From an uncultured Schlesneria sp. (lineage in GTDB: Bacteria; Planctomycetota; Planctomycetia; Planctomycetales; Planctomycetaceae): a stretch of 64,000 nucleotides of DNA. Below the pieces are notes generated by a model. That model made no database searches. It saw nothing but the letters and a program-made list of their open reading frames with translations, and had not been told where the DNA came from. This document shows positions 23,960 to 32,175 of this stretch, piece after piece. The stretch is taken from contig CAIQIR010000032.1 of assembly GCA_903871875.1 (NCBI GenBank), positions 1-64,000 of the forward strand, in the 5' to 3' direction. Both the position numbers and the translations under genes were made by a program. Position 1 is the stretch's first letter; every line of letters begins with the position of its first letter.

Positions 23960-24255
23960 ACTTGGAGCGGCTAAGGTCGCTGGGCGTGAAGATGCTCGCG
24001 GCCAATAAAGCCTACGACACACTATTGAAGCAGGTTCTTCCCGTTGGAAAAGCAGTCGCTTGCATCACGCCGACGAACTGCGGTCCATATTCGTTTACTG
24101 GAGTTGTTACGGGGTACGTCTCACCCGATGAAGCCGAAATCGTCGTGACCCCTGACGAACAATATCGCGTTGTCATGCAAAAACTGTTGCATAGCGGTCA
24201 TCTGATTGTCTCAATCAAGAACTTGGAGTTTCCACAAGTTGGCGAGAGGAACTGA
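23950..24255 (+). CDS. Hypothetical protein
   Basis: Encodes 101 residues and overlaps the previous gene by ten bases. Helical start, then a small barrel-like region (FTGVVTGYVSPDEAEIVVTPD) that may be an SH3-like fold. No motif identifies a ligand. Translation is probably coupled within the operon. Confidence 0.5.
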   Translation: MAVNLERLRSLGVKMLAANKAYDTLLKQVLPVGKAVACITPTNCGPYSFTGVVTGYVSPDEAEIVVTPDEQYRVVMQKLLHSGHLIVSIKNLEFPQVGERN

Positions 24256-24259
24256 CCAA

Positions 24260-24622
24260 ATGAGCACAAACATTCACGAGTCCGTAAAAGAATTCGCGAT
24301 CATGCTTCAGCGGGCGAAGACGTTCGCGGAGCAGCGAGGAATCAGCAGCATCGCTTATCACGGACTGTCGCACGCCATCTTCGACATGGAGAGATTGACA
24401 GGCCTAGACATCCCCGCGTTAAGAGATGCGGACGATGCGGCGACGTTTCCCGATGCGACCTCGATCAACCTGCTGAAACAAGTTTATTCCCAAGTTGGAA
24501 ACCATATGCCAGCATCCGTCAGGCACGTCTTAACCCCAGGGTTGCGAGATGACATCAGGGATTTCCTGAAATCGCATTCTCCGGAATACTTCAATCAACA
24601 ACCACAGGAGCAGTCCCCATGA
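24260..24622 (+). CDS. Hypothetical helical protein
   Basis: Encodes 120 residues from the ATG at 24260 with AGAGGA upstream. Almost all helix (ESVKEFAIMLQRAKTFAEQRG), ending in a Gln-rich tail. No recognised domain. The stop overlaps the next start as ATGA. Confidence 0.5.
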   Translation: MSTNIHESVKEFAIMLQRAKTFAEQRGISSIAYHGLSHAIFDMERLTGLDIPALRDADDAATFPDATSINLLKQVYSQVGNHMPASVRHVLTPGLRDDIRDFLKSHSPEYFNQQPQEQSP

Positions 24623-24828
24623 TCGAACCATCAAAACTTACAGACAAAGACATTGGCAGGAACGTGATTTATCACCGCGAATTCTGCAACCGTCAGGTTG
24701 GTCAACTTTCAAGTTGGAACGATCGCTATATCTTCGTTCGCTTCAAAGGGCCGAATGGCGAAGCGTGTGAACCGGCAGACATCTCGCTTGAGATTAGTGG
24801 CGTCATGATCCGGGAGCATCGAGAATGA
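24619..24828 (+). CDS. Small hypothetical protein
   Basis: Encodes 69 residues of predominantly beta character (GRNVIYHREFCNRQVGQLSSW, IFVRFKG), consistent with a small SH3/OB-like barrel. AGGAG lies nine bases upstream. Coupled by four-base overlaps to both neighbours. Confidence 0.5.
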   Translation: MIEPSKLTDKDIGRNVIYHREFCNRQVGQLSSWNDRYIFVRFKGPNGEACEPADISLEISGVMIREHRE

Positions 24829-25070
24829 GCGTCCATGGGCAACTTAGAATCGTATGCGATCATTGCGGTGCGTCAGTCGTCGTTAGTACGACGTTCATCG
24901 TCGAGGCGTCCCAGATTCTCGGAAGACGCAATTGGGTTTTTCATGACATCACACCGCATGGGTATGAACTTCAATATTGTAACGATGCGTGTCGCGACTT
25001 AGGACTTGAGGCATTAGGAGAAACGTCAGATGAAAAAGACGATCGAAACAAAGTCGACCAGAACTGTTGA
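24825..25070 (+). CDS. Small zinc-binding protein
   Basis: Encodes 81 residues. CDHCGASV near the start and YCNDACRDLG later form a C-x2-C...C-x3-C knuckle pair, so a single zinc site is likely. The region between is strand-rich. The tail is acidic. One of two adjacent metal-binding proteins in this operon. Confidence 0.5.
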   Translation: MSVHGQLRIVCDHCGASVVVSTTFIVEASQILGRRNWVFHDITPHGYELQYCNDACRDLGLEALGETSDEKDDRNKVDQNC

Positions 25071-25395
25071 TCTGTGCGACCGGTGCAACAAACAGGTCGA
25101 CAATCCTCGTCATTGTCATATCTGCAACCGCGAAGTTGGCTATTGCTGCGGTGCGACGTTTTTCATGTACGAGAAGTCGTATACACCGAAGTTTTTGGAA
25201 ACTGGTTTTTGTGTTTGCAAGGACTGTGACTCGGCTGGCGTCGATGTCTGCGGAACGCCATTTCAAGAACTTCTAATTTCAACGTTAGCGGATGCCGATC
25301 GTAAAGTTGTGGCTCTGATCGATCAGTGGAAAACATGGTCAAAGGAACGAAGTGAAAAGATCGCAGCCGGCACTTACTCGCCTGAGTCTCACTGA
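25030..25395 (+). CDS. Zinc-finger protein with three cysteine clusters
   Basis: Encodes 121 residues. CDRCNKQVDN, HCHICNREVGYCC and FCVCKDC give at least eight cysteines and two histidines, enough for two zinc ions in a cross-brace (RING- or B-box-like) or ribbon arrangement. A helical C-terminus follows. AGGAG seven to ten bases upstream supports the start despite a 41-base overlap with the previous gene. Protein-protein rather than DNA binding seems more likely. Confidence 0.55.
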   Translation: MKKTIETKSTRTVDLCDRCNKQVDNPRHCHICNREVGYCCGATFFMYEKSYTPKFLETGFCVCKDCDSAGVDVCGTPFQELLISTLADADRKVVALIDQWKTWSKERSEKIAAGTYSPESH

Positions 25396-25567
25396 AGAAA
25401 AGCTCATGGACAAGTTGCTATCCGAGCCTTGGGACGAACAAGACTGGATGGACTTGCACATTGCGGTCGAAACCGTGAAAAGGAAAATCGCGGCAAGACA
25501 CGCACGACGTAAGATCGAAGCAAATGAACAACGTGACCTCCCAGCGGAAGAAGTCGAGCTGAAGTGA
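25352..25567 (+). CDS. Small hypothetical protein
   Basis: Encodes 71 residues from a GTG at 25352 with AAAGGAAC upstream; an internal ATG at 25406 is the alternative. LTEEKLMDKLLSEPWDEQDW then a basic helix KRKIAARHARRKIEANEQ. It may bind nucleic acid. No family recognised. Confidence 0.45.
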   Translation: MKRSQPALTRLSLTEEKLMDKLLSEPWDEQDWMDLHIAVETVKRKIAARHARRKIEANEQRDLPAEEVELK

Positions 25568-25596
25568 TGACAAACCCGCCCACAATGGTGTATTAA

Positions 25597-25788
25597 ATGC
25601 GCATGACAGAAACCCCGCCCATCAACCTGCGAATGCCCGCCGCGATCAAAACGGCTGTCGACGCGCATTGCAAAAAGAACAAGCTAAACCGGTCGCAATT
25701 CATTTTGAAGGCGATTTGCGATGCCATTGGCAAGCCAAAGTTGATGGACACGGTGAGGCCCGCGAATAGGCCGAAATCGGAAGAGTGA
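25597..25788 (+). CDS. Ribbon-helix-helix (CopG/Arc-like) DNA-binding protein
   Basis: Encodes 63 residues. PINLRMPAAIKTAVDAH gives a beta strand (INLRMP) then helix A; KLNRSQFILKAICDAI gives the N-R-S-Q turn and helix B typical of ribbon-helix-helix repressors. Such dimers bind short inverted half-sites, so it is a candidate for the AACTGT dyads at the operon promoter. ATG choice (25597 or 25603) is uncertain as no good ribosome site is seen. Confidence 0.55.
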   Translation: MRMTETPPINLRMPAAIKTAVDAHCKKNKLNRSQFILKAICDAIGKPKLMDTVRPANRPKSEE

Positions 25789-26149
25789 CGGCTACTCCAC
25801 AAACTCGCCATCCTGCAACTCGTCTCCCTCAGCGTCAAATGTTCTGGGCCACCCTCAGCGACGTCGTACGTGCGATCGCCGACGATCAGGCCGAGCGTTA
25901 CTGTGGAGGAGTGGTGGAAGCTCATTCTGGCAACTTCAGAATCGGTATGTCTCTCGTCTCGTAATCCCTGCGATTTTCGCAAAAACGTCGCAACACGATT
26001 CTGAGTCGCTGGTCCTTGGATCCATGCTGAACGGCCACGATTGAGATTGATGATAGCAGTGTGTGAGCTTTGATTACCGTTTTCATAATGTCGTCGCTCA
26101 CTTCAAACTCCGTTTCTCAACCTTGGACATCTTCCGCCAAACGCTGGGC
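25789..26149. other. Intergenic region with a possible minus-strand coding remnant
   Basis: Convergent gap between the plus operon and the leftward cargo genes. No intact gene is convincing. On the minus strand about 25800-25925 one frame reads VTLGLIVGDRTYDVAEGG and a shifted frame ends EGDELQDGEFVE-stop, like one small protein broken by an indel. No strong terminator hairpin seen. Confidence 0.35.
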
Positions 26150-26839
26150 TCAATTCGGATACATCTTCAATAGCTTTGCCGCTTCCTTCCCTATTTCTGA
26201 ATTGGGATTTTCGACGATCGCCTTTTTCAGATAATTGCGAGCTTCCGCAATCTTATTCTTCTCCAGAAGCCTCTTCGCCGAATCGAGGTAGGATTGGGCC
26301 TTTTGCGTTTTGAACCTAGCCTCTCGTGCCGTTTCCATCGCCTCGATCTTGGCCTCTTCTTCGTCGGAGATTTCGTATTTGTCGGTCGCAGTATCCGCGA
26401 TCGCGATCTCTTCCTTGTGTATTTGATCCGTCTTATTTATTTCCTCAAGTATGGGTTTGGGGCTGATCGGCGACTTTTTCCGCGATGTTTTCGCGACTCC
26501 TTTAATCTTTTCATCACGCTCTTCCACCCAAGCCTTGATGCGAGCATGCTCCTTTATCAGGTCGTCGTTTTGTTGCCGGAATTCCATATTCTGTTTCAGC
26601 AACAATCCGAGTGTTAGCAGAAAGATGGCTAATTGGATCACCGTGAAAAAGTCCATCGAACGCTTTTTCGTCGGTTTCGATCGAGGGGAGTAATCCATAT
26701 CAATGCCAGAGAATTCTTCACTGAATGTGAGGCTTGCTTGCTCTGGCAAAGAACAGTTTGAACAGGTCTTCGGCTCGGAATTTGTCGAAACTAAAAATAC
26801 CTTTCGGCATTTTGGACAGTTCCACTTCTTTCGATTCAT
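26150..26839 (-). CDS. Zinc-ribbon membrane protein with a helical-repeat tail
   Basis: Encodes 229 residues. CPKCRKVF and CSNCSLPE form an N-terminal zinc ribbon, a membrane helix lies near 66-83 (VIQLAIFLLTLGLLL), a coiled coil follows, and the C-terminal 50 residues (AQSYLDSAKRLLEKN, AEARNYLKKAIVENPNSE) look like one or two TPR units. This architecture is common in planctomycete genomes, so it may be host-derived cargo at the end of the glycan cassette. Confidence 0.55.
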   Translation of the reverse strand: MNRKKWNCPKCRKVFLVSTNSEPKTCSNCSLPEQASLTFSEEFSGIDMDYSPRSKPTKKRSMDFFTVIQLAIFLLTLGLLLKQNMEFRQQNDDLIKEHARIKAWVEERDEKIKGVAKTSRKKSPISPKPILEEINKTDQIHKEEIAIADTATDKYEISDEEEAKIEAMETAREARFKTQKAQSYLDSAKRLLEKNKIAEARNYLKKAIVENPNSEIGKEAAKLLKMYPN

Positions 26840-26883
26840 TTCGGGCCGCCGCCAATGGATAACAGAACGGTACGCGACTTAGC

Positions 26884-27636
26884 TTAGCAAAAACAACGCG
26901 TCGACTCCCTCCAAAATCGCTGGTCGGGCAAAAACACGGCGTTGGGAATCTGGTTTTTCCACATTTCCATGATCTGTCCGGGCCCGAGATAATGCTGCCA
27001 TCCATTCCCGTTGTTGACCTGCGGATTGGCGATCTTGTCCTTGATTTGCACCTTTCTGGCGATAAACCTATCGGTCATTGGGCTACAAAACAAATGGACA
27101 ACCGTTAATTCTTCGGTGTCCTCGAATTCGTTGACCCAGGCGTGTCGGCCAGGATGGTACGTCCCGAACGGGTAGCAGTGCAGAAGGCGCCGCCGGCTTC
27201 CGATAGTCCCGCCGTTGACGATACCCCAGTGCCGCTGTTTGTGGATTGGCATGTGCGGAGCCGGTTCTATTTGGTGGTCGCGTTCTTGATCGATCAGGGA
27301 AACCCCGTAGAGTCGAAGCCCTCGGTTTTCCGTCTTTCGAATCGCCGACCTCGCATCACCGCAAAAGAATTCCGTGATGTTCAATGCGATTTTCCATCCC
27401 GGCGCCTCGCGTTCATACTGATTGACTTCCAGATCGTTGGCCACTGGATCAAACCACGTCAGTTTGGTGTCGACCACTCGCCAATCCGGGCAAATCTCCG
27501 CGATGATTTCCCGGCTTCGGTCGGTTGAACCGTGATCAATCAGAATCCCATCGTCGAAGATTTCTCGGTGGAATTTCAGCCACCACGGCAAGAGGTATTC
27601 TTCGTTGTAAAAATGGGAGATCACCGTAAGTTTCAC
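26884..27636 (-). CDS. Family 2-like glycosyltransferase
   Basis: Encodes 250 residues. ISHFYNEEYLLPWWLKFH and ILIDHGSTDRSREII match the nucleotide-sugar-binding start of GT-A glycosyltransferases, with DHGSTD replacing the usual DNGSxD loop. A central VSLIDQERD may supply the metal-binding acidic residues. The acceptor is unknown. It overlaps the methyltransferase gene by four bases and ends the cassette's enzymatic part. Confidence 0.7.
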   Translation of the reverse strand: MKLTVISHFYNEEYLLPWWLKFHREIFDDGILIDHGSTDRSREIIAEICPDWRVVDTKLTWFDPVANDLEVNQYEREAPGWKIALNITEFFCGDARSAIRKTENRGLRLYGVSLIDQERDHQIEPAPHMPIHKQRHWGIVNGGTIGSRRRLLHCYPFGTYHPGRHAWVNEFEDTEELTVVHLFCSPMTDRFIARKVQIKDKIANPQVNNGNGWQHYLGPGQIMEMWKNQIPNAVFLPDQRFWRESTRCFC

Positions 27637-28775
27637 GATGAAACCTTATCGGGCAGGATGACGAAACAGGTTTCTTTTCCTTCGCGGAGTGCCCGCACTT
27701 TGGCTTTGATTTCGTCGGCGAAGTTCCAGGCGAGAATTACAACAGCGAGTTTGTGAGGATTAATCAGATGGGTTTGGTCGACAATGGGAATTGTGATACT
27801 AGGAATTGATGTACCTGGCGTAAGGCGTCCGATTTTCAACGGATTTTCATCAACAATGAAGTCGAGATACAAGTCCGTCGACTGTAGCACGACCATTGCT
27901 TTTGCTGCTGCGCCATAGCCGCAAAACTCCCAGCCAGCTTTGCGAAGTTCGTGAATCGTATCGAGTGTACTTTCTCGGAATTCCTGCGGGCGGATTTGCA
28001 TGTCGCGGTATGGGCTTCGAAGGCACGTTAAAAGACTTCCTCCATGATCTTCGACCACTTCCATCGACTCAACGACAAATCCGCATCGTTTCGCGAGTCT
28101 CGCCATGGACTCTTTTGAAAAGTAGCTTACGTGTTCGTGGTAGGCGCAATCGAATTCCTGATTTTCGATCCAGTCGACTTGGCTAGTTTGAATCCAAAGT
28201 CGAGCCCCGCTTTTCATCGCCTTGAAGCAGTTCAACATGAATTCCTGCGGCTCGGCAGTATGGGCAAGAACGTTGAAGGCGGTAATCACATCAAACTGAC
28301 CGACGGCTTCTACGGTCGATTCATCCCACATCCCAACGTGAACCGGGATTCCCAATTCTTCCGTGAAGTGCCTCAGATTCTTCGCTGGATCAACTCCGAC
28401 AACTTCGCACCCAAGCTTTTTGAACTCATTCAAAAGCGATCCATCGTTGCAAGCGATATCAAGGACCCGCAGATTATTTGTCAGATACCTTCCTGAGGAC
28501 ACAACTGACGTCGCAAATCGACAGAATGACTCACGAAGCGTTTTCGACGTTCCGCTGACGTACAAGTATTCCGAGAATAGATCTTCTGGTGGGATGACTT
28601 CATCTAATTGGGCATGCGTGCAATCGCCACAAAAATTCACTAGGAGGCGAATTCGTTTTGGCTGCAATTGACCGGGCAGGCGAAATGCGTTTGCTGGAAA
28701 TTGATATCCAAGATCCAGAAACGTTTTTAGGCTGGAAGATCCGCAGACCACACAGTTCGTAAGTGTTTTCGACAT
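27633..28775 (-). CDS. Sugar C-methyltransferase-like SAM-dependent enzyme
   Basis: Encodes 380 residues in three parts: an N-terminal zinc-binding segment (CVVCGSS...FCGDCTH), a class I SAM domain (RVLDIACNDGSLLNEFKKLG, VGVDPAKNL), and a C-terminal domain with a GYGAAAKAMVVLQ motif and IVDENPLKIGRLTPG. This is the layout of TylCIII/NovU-type sugar C-methyltransferases. It would methylate a nucleotide-linked sugar made with the neighbouring epimerase. It follows that gene by one base. Confidence 0.8.
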   Translation of the reverse strand: MSKTLTNCVVCGSSSLKTFLDLGYQFPANAFRLPGQLQPKRIRLLVNFCGDCTHAQLDEVIPPEDLFSEYLYVSGTSKTLRESFCRFATSVVSSGRYLTNNLRVLDIACNDGSLLNEFKKLGCEVVGVDPAKNLRHFTEELGIPVHVGMWDESTVEAVGQFDVITAFNVLAHTAEPQEFMLNCFKAMKSGARLWIQTSQVDWIENQEFDCAYHEHVSYFSKESMARLAKRCGFVVESMEVVEDHGGSLLTCLRSPYRDMQIRPQEFRESTLDTIHELRKAGWEFCGYGAAAKAMVVLQSTDLYLDFIVDENPLKIGRLTPGTSIPSITIPIVDQTHLINPHKLAVVILAWNFADEIKAKVRALREGKETCFVILPDKVSS

Positions 28776-29600
28776 TCAAATCGTCCCATCAATAAACGTC
28801 CGACAAATCGACTCAACAGTTTGCCGCGGCTCGAACCCGAAAACGTTGCGCATCTTGTCGAGGTTCATACCCCAATCATAATGAGGCGTGGGTGTCGGAT
28901 TCTCTTCAACTTCCGCATTGAAAATCTCCGCGACAGTTCTGGCAATCGTCGCGATATTCACTTGGACGCTGCCGACGTTGTAAACCCCATGCGGTGCGTC
29001 AGTGTTTTCTAGGATTTGACCTATCGCGAAACAAAGATCGCCGATTCCAAGAATTGTTCTCGTCGCCAATCCGTTTTGAAGCCGGATTTTACCAGTGTTC
29101 TGGGCATCCCTGACCATCGCATTGACGACCAGATCAAACCGCGTATTCGGTGACCACCCGGAAACGGTCCCGAATCTCAATCCAAACGTTCTCGGGCGAT
29201 TTCTCACAGCAACAACATGATCGGCCGCGAACTTCGTGACGTCGTAAACGGACATCGGATGCACGCACTTGAAGTCCTCTTTGGCGTTGAATCCGCAACC
29301 GTTGTAGACGCTCGCGCTGCTGGCGTAGATCAGGGTTTGGGAAGGTTTCAGGCAATCCATCAGGTGGACAATTCCAGTGACGTTGTTGTCCACCGCTCCA
29401 TATTCATCGTCGTTACATTTTTTCACCGATGAGTGGGCGGCAAGGTGAATTACTGCATCGAATTCGCCAATCGAATCCCGAATAATCCAACGATAGTCAC
29501 TCGGACGATCGAGGCCGGTGACGGTATGTCCAGAAATCTTCAGAAATGGCACGAGCGCACTTCCAACGTACCCATCAGCCCCCGTCACAAGGATACGCAT
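28776..29600 (-). CDS. NAD-dependent nucleotide-sugar epimerase/dehydratase
   Basis: Encodes 274 residues from the ATG at 29600. TGADGYVGSAL is the Rossmann G-x-x-G-x-x-G loop, VIHLAAHSSV is typical, and the catalytic set is SSASVYNG plus YDVTK (Tyr-x3-Lys). RFGTVSGWSPNTRFD binds the nucleotide part. Family members epimerise, dehydrate or reduce NDP-sugars; the exact reaction cannot be told. The start overlaps the GT25-like gene. Confidence 0.8.
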   Translation of the reverse strand: MRILVTGADGYVGSALVPFLKISGHTVTGLDRPSDYRWIIRDSIGEFDAVIHLAAHSSVKKCNDDEYGAVDNNVTGIVHLMDCLKPSQTLIYASSASVYNGCGFNAKEDFKCVHPMSVYDVTKFAADHVVAVRNRPRTFGLRFGTVSGWSPNTRFDLVVNAMVRDAQNTGKIRLQNGLATRTILGIGDLCFAIGQILENTDAPHGVYNVGSVQVNIATIARTVAEIFNAEVEENPTPTPHYDWGMNLDKMRNVFGFEPRQTVESICRTFIDGTI

Positions 29601-31315
29601 TCCGGCTCCCTCCGTCGATTTTTCCAACTGTCCATCCATCCCTTGATGTGATCTAAAACATTCTGATCATAGATGTGGTCGCAGTGCTGTCCGAAGATGC
29701 ACGCCGCCTGATCGAGCGGAAAGAGGTTGCCAGGCCACAGTTCGACGCCCCAGCGATCCTTCTTGATGTCTTTCCAGTTCTCAGCCGTGAACACGTCGTG
29801 GTTTCGGAACCAGAAAAACGCCCCGGAAAAATACCACTCGTGCCGATTGCATCCCGGCCACCGCCCTCGCGTGAATGGTCCCGCTATCGGATTTTGCTTC
29901 AAACAGGCGTCAACGTGCTTTGGATCGTCCAGGCAGACTTCGTACAACATCGACGTCCAATCTCGGGTTTTATTCGGATCGTCGTAGGACGTGCCCTTGG
30001 CGTGACCGTAAAACGTGATGCTCGATGGATCTCGCGGAAGGGTTTCAAGCATCTGCTTGAACGTCGCGACTTCGCCGAGTTCCGGATCGTTCTTCGCTGT
30101 GATGAACATATCGATTCGGACGTTTTCAAAAGCTTTTCGAACGTCCTCAATCGTGTCCGTGGTTTCGTCAGTCGCGATTCCGATCGTTCGCATCCCGTCG
30201 AACATGTCGATTCGTTTGATGAGTTCAGCAACGTTCCACTGCCAAGTCCCGTTCCCCTTTTTCGGATAGATGTGATAGATCAAATGTTTGTAGGGCAAGC
30301 CTTGTTCTTCGGGATTGTTGTGCGCCGCGATGTGTTTCTTGAGTTGTTCTTCCGCATCGTCGGCGGAACTCGCTTTGATTTTCACGAGATCTTTCAACGG
30401 CAGGCCTTTGACGCATTCCCATGACAAATGCGGGTGGAACAGGCAAACGCATTTGAGACCCTCGCGCACGGCTTCGGGTGCGACGCTCTTGAACCACTGC
30501 ATCAGGCCGGGTTTCAGATCTGACGATGCAATCGCGTCACAAATCCCACGGTCCAAGCGTTCCTCGTTTTGCCAGTGTCCACGGTGCCAGCCTCGTCGCT
30601 CAAGTTCGATCGCGACTTCCATCGTGGCTTGGAGGAACACGCAAGGCATGTACTCATTTTGCCAGTTCGCGCGACTGGTAATCTTCTCGGGATCGACCCA
30701 GAAGCACGCCTGATTGATTTGTCCACTGATGTTGGAAGCGCCGCCGTCCTGACCAACGAGCCATTTGTTCGGGCAGTAGAGCTTCAATCGCCCCGATTCG
30801 TGAAGCCGCCCCAAATGGTGGTCGATGTGCTCGCGAGGCTGCATCAAGTCATGGAGATGCTTGTAGATCGTCTCGTACCCGCGTTTGTGAACCGCGAATG
30901 CGTGTGTTCGATTGATGTTGTACGGAATGTAAACCCGTTCGGAAACTTGTTGCGGAGGATGCTGAATCTCGTGGAGCAACTGGCCACCGAGATAGATCAT
31001 TTCCCAATCGTCGGGCAGTTCATTGATGAATGCTGTGTAGTCCGCGTCGAAGTTCTTTGAGAACAACGCGTCATCTTCGAAAACCAGGTATGACTCGATC
31101 CCTTGTTGATAGCAGTGCTCAAGGATTTGCAGGTGAGATCGATAGCACCCCCACGCGCCAGCCCCAGATTGCCACCAGTCCGGGTGACGAATGGAATCGC
31201 CGTGAACGGCTGGCCAGACTTCGATATCGCCGAAGAGCTTCGGGACGTCCTTTTGGAACTTCTCCAAACGGTCGGTCTTAAACGGAAGGTTGATGACGTA
31301 TTTTCGCTCGAACAT
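29585..31315 (-). CDS. Two-domain glycosyltransferase (GT25-like N-terminal domain)
   Basis: Encodes 576 residues. The first 220 match family 25 (LPS/collagen-type) enzymes: YVINLPFKTDRLEKF, GAWGCYRSHLQILEHC, YLVFEDDALFSKNF and DWEMIYLGGQLL. The rest (from about 340) begins YHIYPKKGNGTWQWNVAELI and contains FYGHAKGTSY and FSGAFFWFRN, a second transferase-like domain of unknown class. A GTG at 31330 is an alternative start; ATG 31315 has GGATG upstream. It is the first enzyme gene after the tail genes, in the same direction. Confidence 0.75.
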   Translation of the reverse strand: MFERKYVINLPFKTDRLEKFQKDVPKLFGDIEVWPAVHGDSIRHPDWWQSGAGAWGCYRSHLQILEHCYQQGIESYLVFEDDALFSKNFDADYTAFINELPDDWEMIYLGGQLLHEIQHPPQQVSERVYIPYNINRTHAFAVHKRGYETIYKHLHDLMQPREHIDHHLGRLHESGRLKLYCPNKWLVGQDGGASNISGQINQACFWVDPEKITSRANWQNEYMPCVFLQATMEVAIELERRGWHRGHWQNEERLDRGICDAIASSDLKPGLMQWFKSVAPEAVREGLKCVCLFHPHLSWECVKGLPLKDLVKIKASSADDAEEQLKKHIAAHNNPEEQGLPYKHLIYHIYPKKGNGTWQWNVAELIKRIDMFDGMRTIGIATDETTDTIEDVRKAFENVRIDMFITAKNDPELGEVATFKQMLETLPRDPSSITFYGHAKGTSYDDPNKTRDWTSMLYEVCLDDPKHVDACLKQNPIAGPFTRGRWPGCNRHEWYFSGAFFWFRNHDVFTAENWKDIKKDRWGVELWPGNLFPLDQAACIFGQHCDHIYDQNVLDHIKGWMDSWKNRRREPECVSL

Positions 31316-31330
31316 TCCGTGTTCATCCAC

Positions 31331-31600
31331 TTACTGATTGACTGGCTTATTGACTTCTGACTCTTCCTTTGGCCGATCGCCTTCCGATTTCAGCTTCTTC
31401 AAATTGTCGATAAGCAGGCTGATCGCCAAATCCATTTCCGCAATCGGAAAGTTCAATACCGTGCGATCAAGGATCACTTGGTTGTTTTCGATTCGCCACA
31501 CCCCGACCATCCATTGGCCGGATTTCTTTGCTTTACCAAATGCAGCGTCAACATCACCGGATAATGCCGGGCGTACGATCGCCTTTTTCTGTTTCGCCAT
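31331..31600 (-). CDS. Hypothetical protein
   Basis: Encodes 89 residues from the ATG at 31600; an upstream in-frame ATG at 31639 is possible but overlaps the previous gene. KSGQWMVGVWRIENNQVILDRTVLNFP is strand-rich, followed by a helix LAISLLIDNLKKL. Basic N-terminus. It links the tail operon to the glycan cassette. No family recognised. Confidence 0.5.
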   Translation of the reverse strand: MAKQKKAIVRPALSGDVDAAFGKAKKSGQWMVGVWRIENNQVILDRTVLNFPIAEMDLAISLLIDNLKKLKSEGDRPKEESEVNKPVNQ

Positions 31601-31617
31601 CGCTGGCGTCTTCTCTC

Positions 31618-32175
31618 TCACCACTTTCCGAGGGGGCATTTTTCACTTTCTAACGCGAGTTTATTCAGAAGAATGTTTTCCGCCACGCAGGCACAGCCGC
31701 AGAGCCTACAGTGATCGTTTTCGAGTTCTGGGCATGCTTGGCATTGAGCGAGGCGGGTTTCGAGAAGTTCGGTGGATACTCGTTTGAAGCCATTCCCGGC
31801 GTAACGGGCCATTGCTGTGGCGAAGTTCCAGCCGAGAACCATGATCGAAGGCAATGTCGATTCGGCTGTTGGTGCGGGAATTGGCTTCGGTCTCCCCATG
31901 CTCGACTGACCGTCATCACCAGACGTACTTTTTTCGGAAATCAAGCGGCATTGCTCTTGAAGTTCATCCTTGTGGGGTTGCTCGTTCGCATCAGGTCTCG
32001 AATACGTTCTCGAAAGAATGTCCTTCGCAAGTTCGAACTCGCCCGACTGTCGGCAGCAATCCACGATGTCGATTGCTTCACTCGTTTTTCCGAGTTCCAT
32101 CATTAGTGACGGTCGGTCGATAATTTGCGTCGCAACATAGCGTAATGTTGCGCAATGGAAACATGGAATTCTCAT
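31618..32175 (-). CDS. Cys-rich protein with a C-terminal metal-binding domain
   Basis: Encodes 185 residues from the ATG at 32175, which overlaps the upstream stop as ATGA. CFHC near the start and CQACPELENDHCRLCGC...CPLGKW at the end give a multi-cysteine zinc or iron-sulfur site. Between lies a hydrophobic PSIMVLGWNFATAMARYA. Similar Cys tails occur in planctomycete phage proteins placed beside tail genes. The role is unknown, possibly virion assembly. Confidence 0.5.
   Translation of the reverse strand: MRIPCFHCATLRYVATQIIDRPSLMMELGKTSEAIDIVDCCRQSGEFELAKDILSRTYSRPDANEQPHKDELQEQCRLISEKSTSGDDGQSSMGRPKPIPAPTAESTLPSIMVLGWNFATAMARYAGNGFKRVSTELLETRLAQCQACPELENDHCRLCGCACVAENILLNKLALESEKCPLGKW

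Noticed and set aside
29675-31060. Plus-strand frames opposite the GT25-like gene
   Set aside because: The minus strand clearly encodes a glycosyltransferase with conserved motifs; the opposite frames are shadows.
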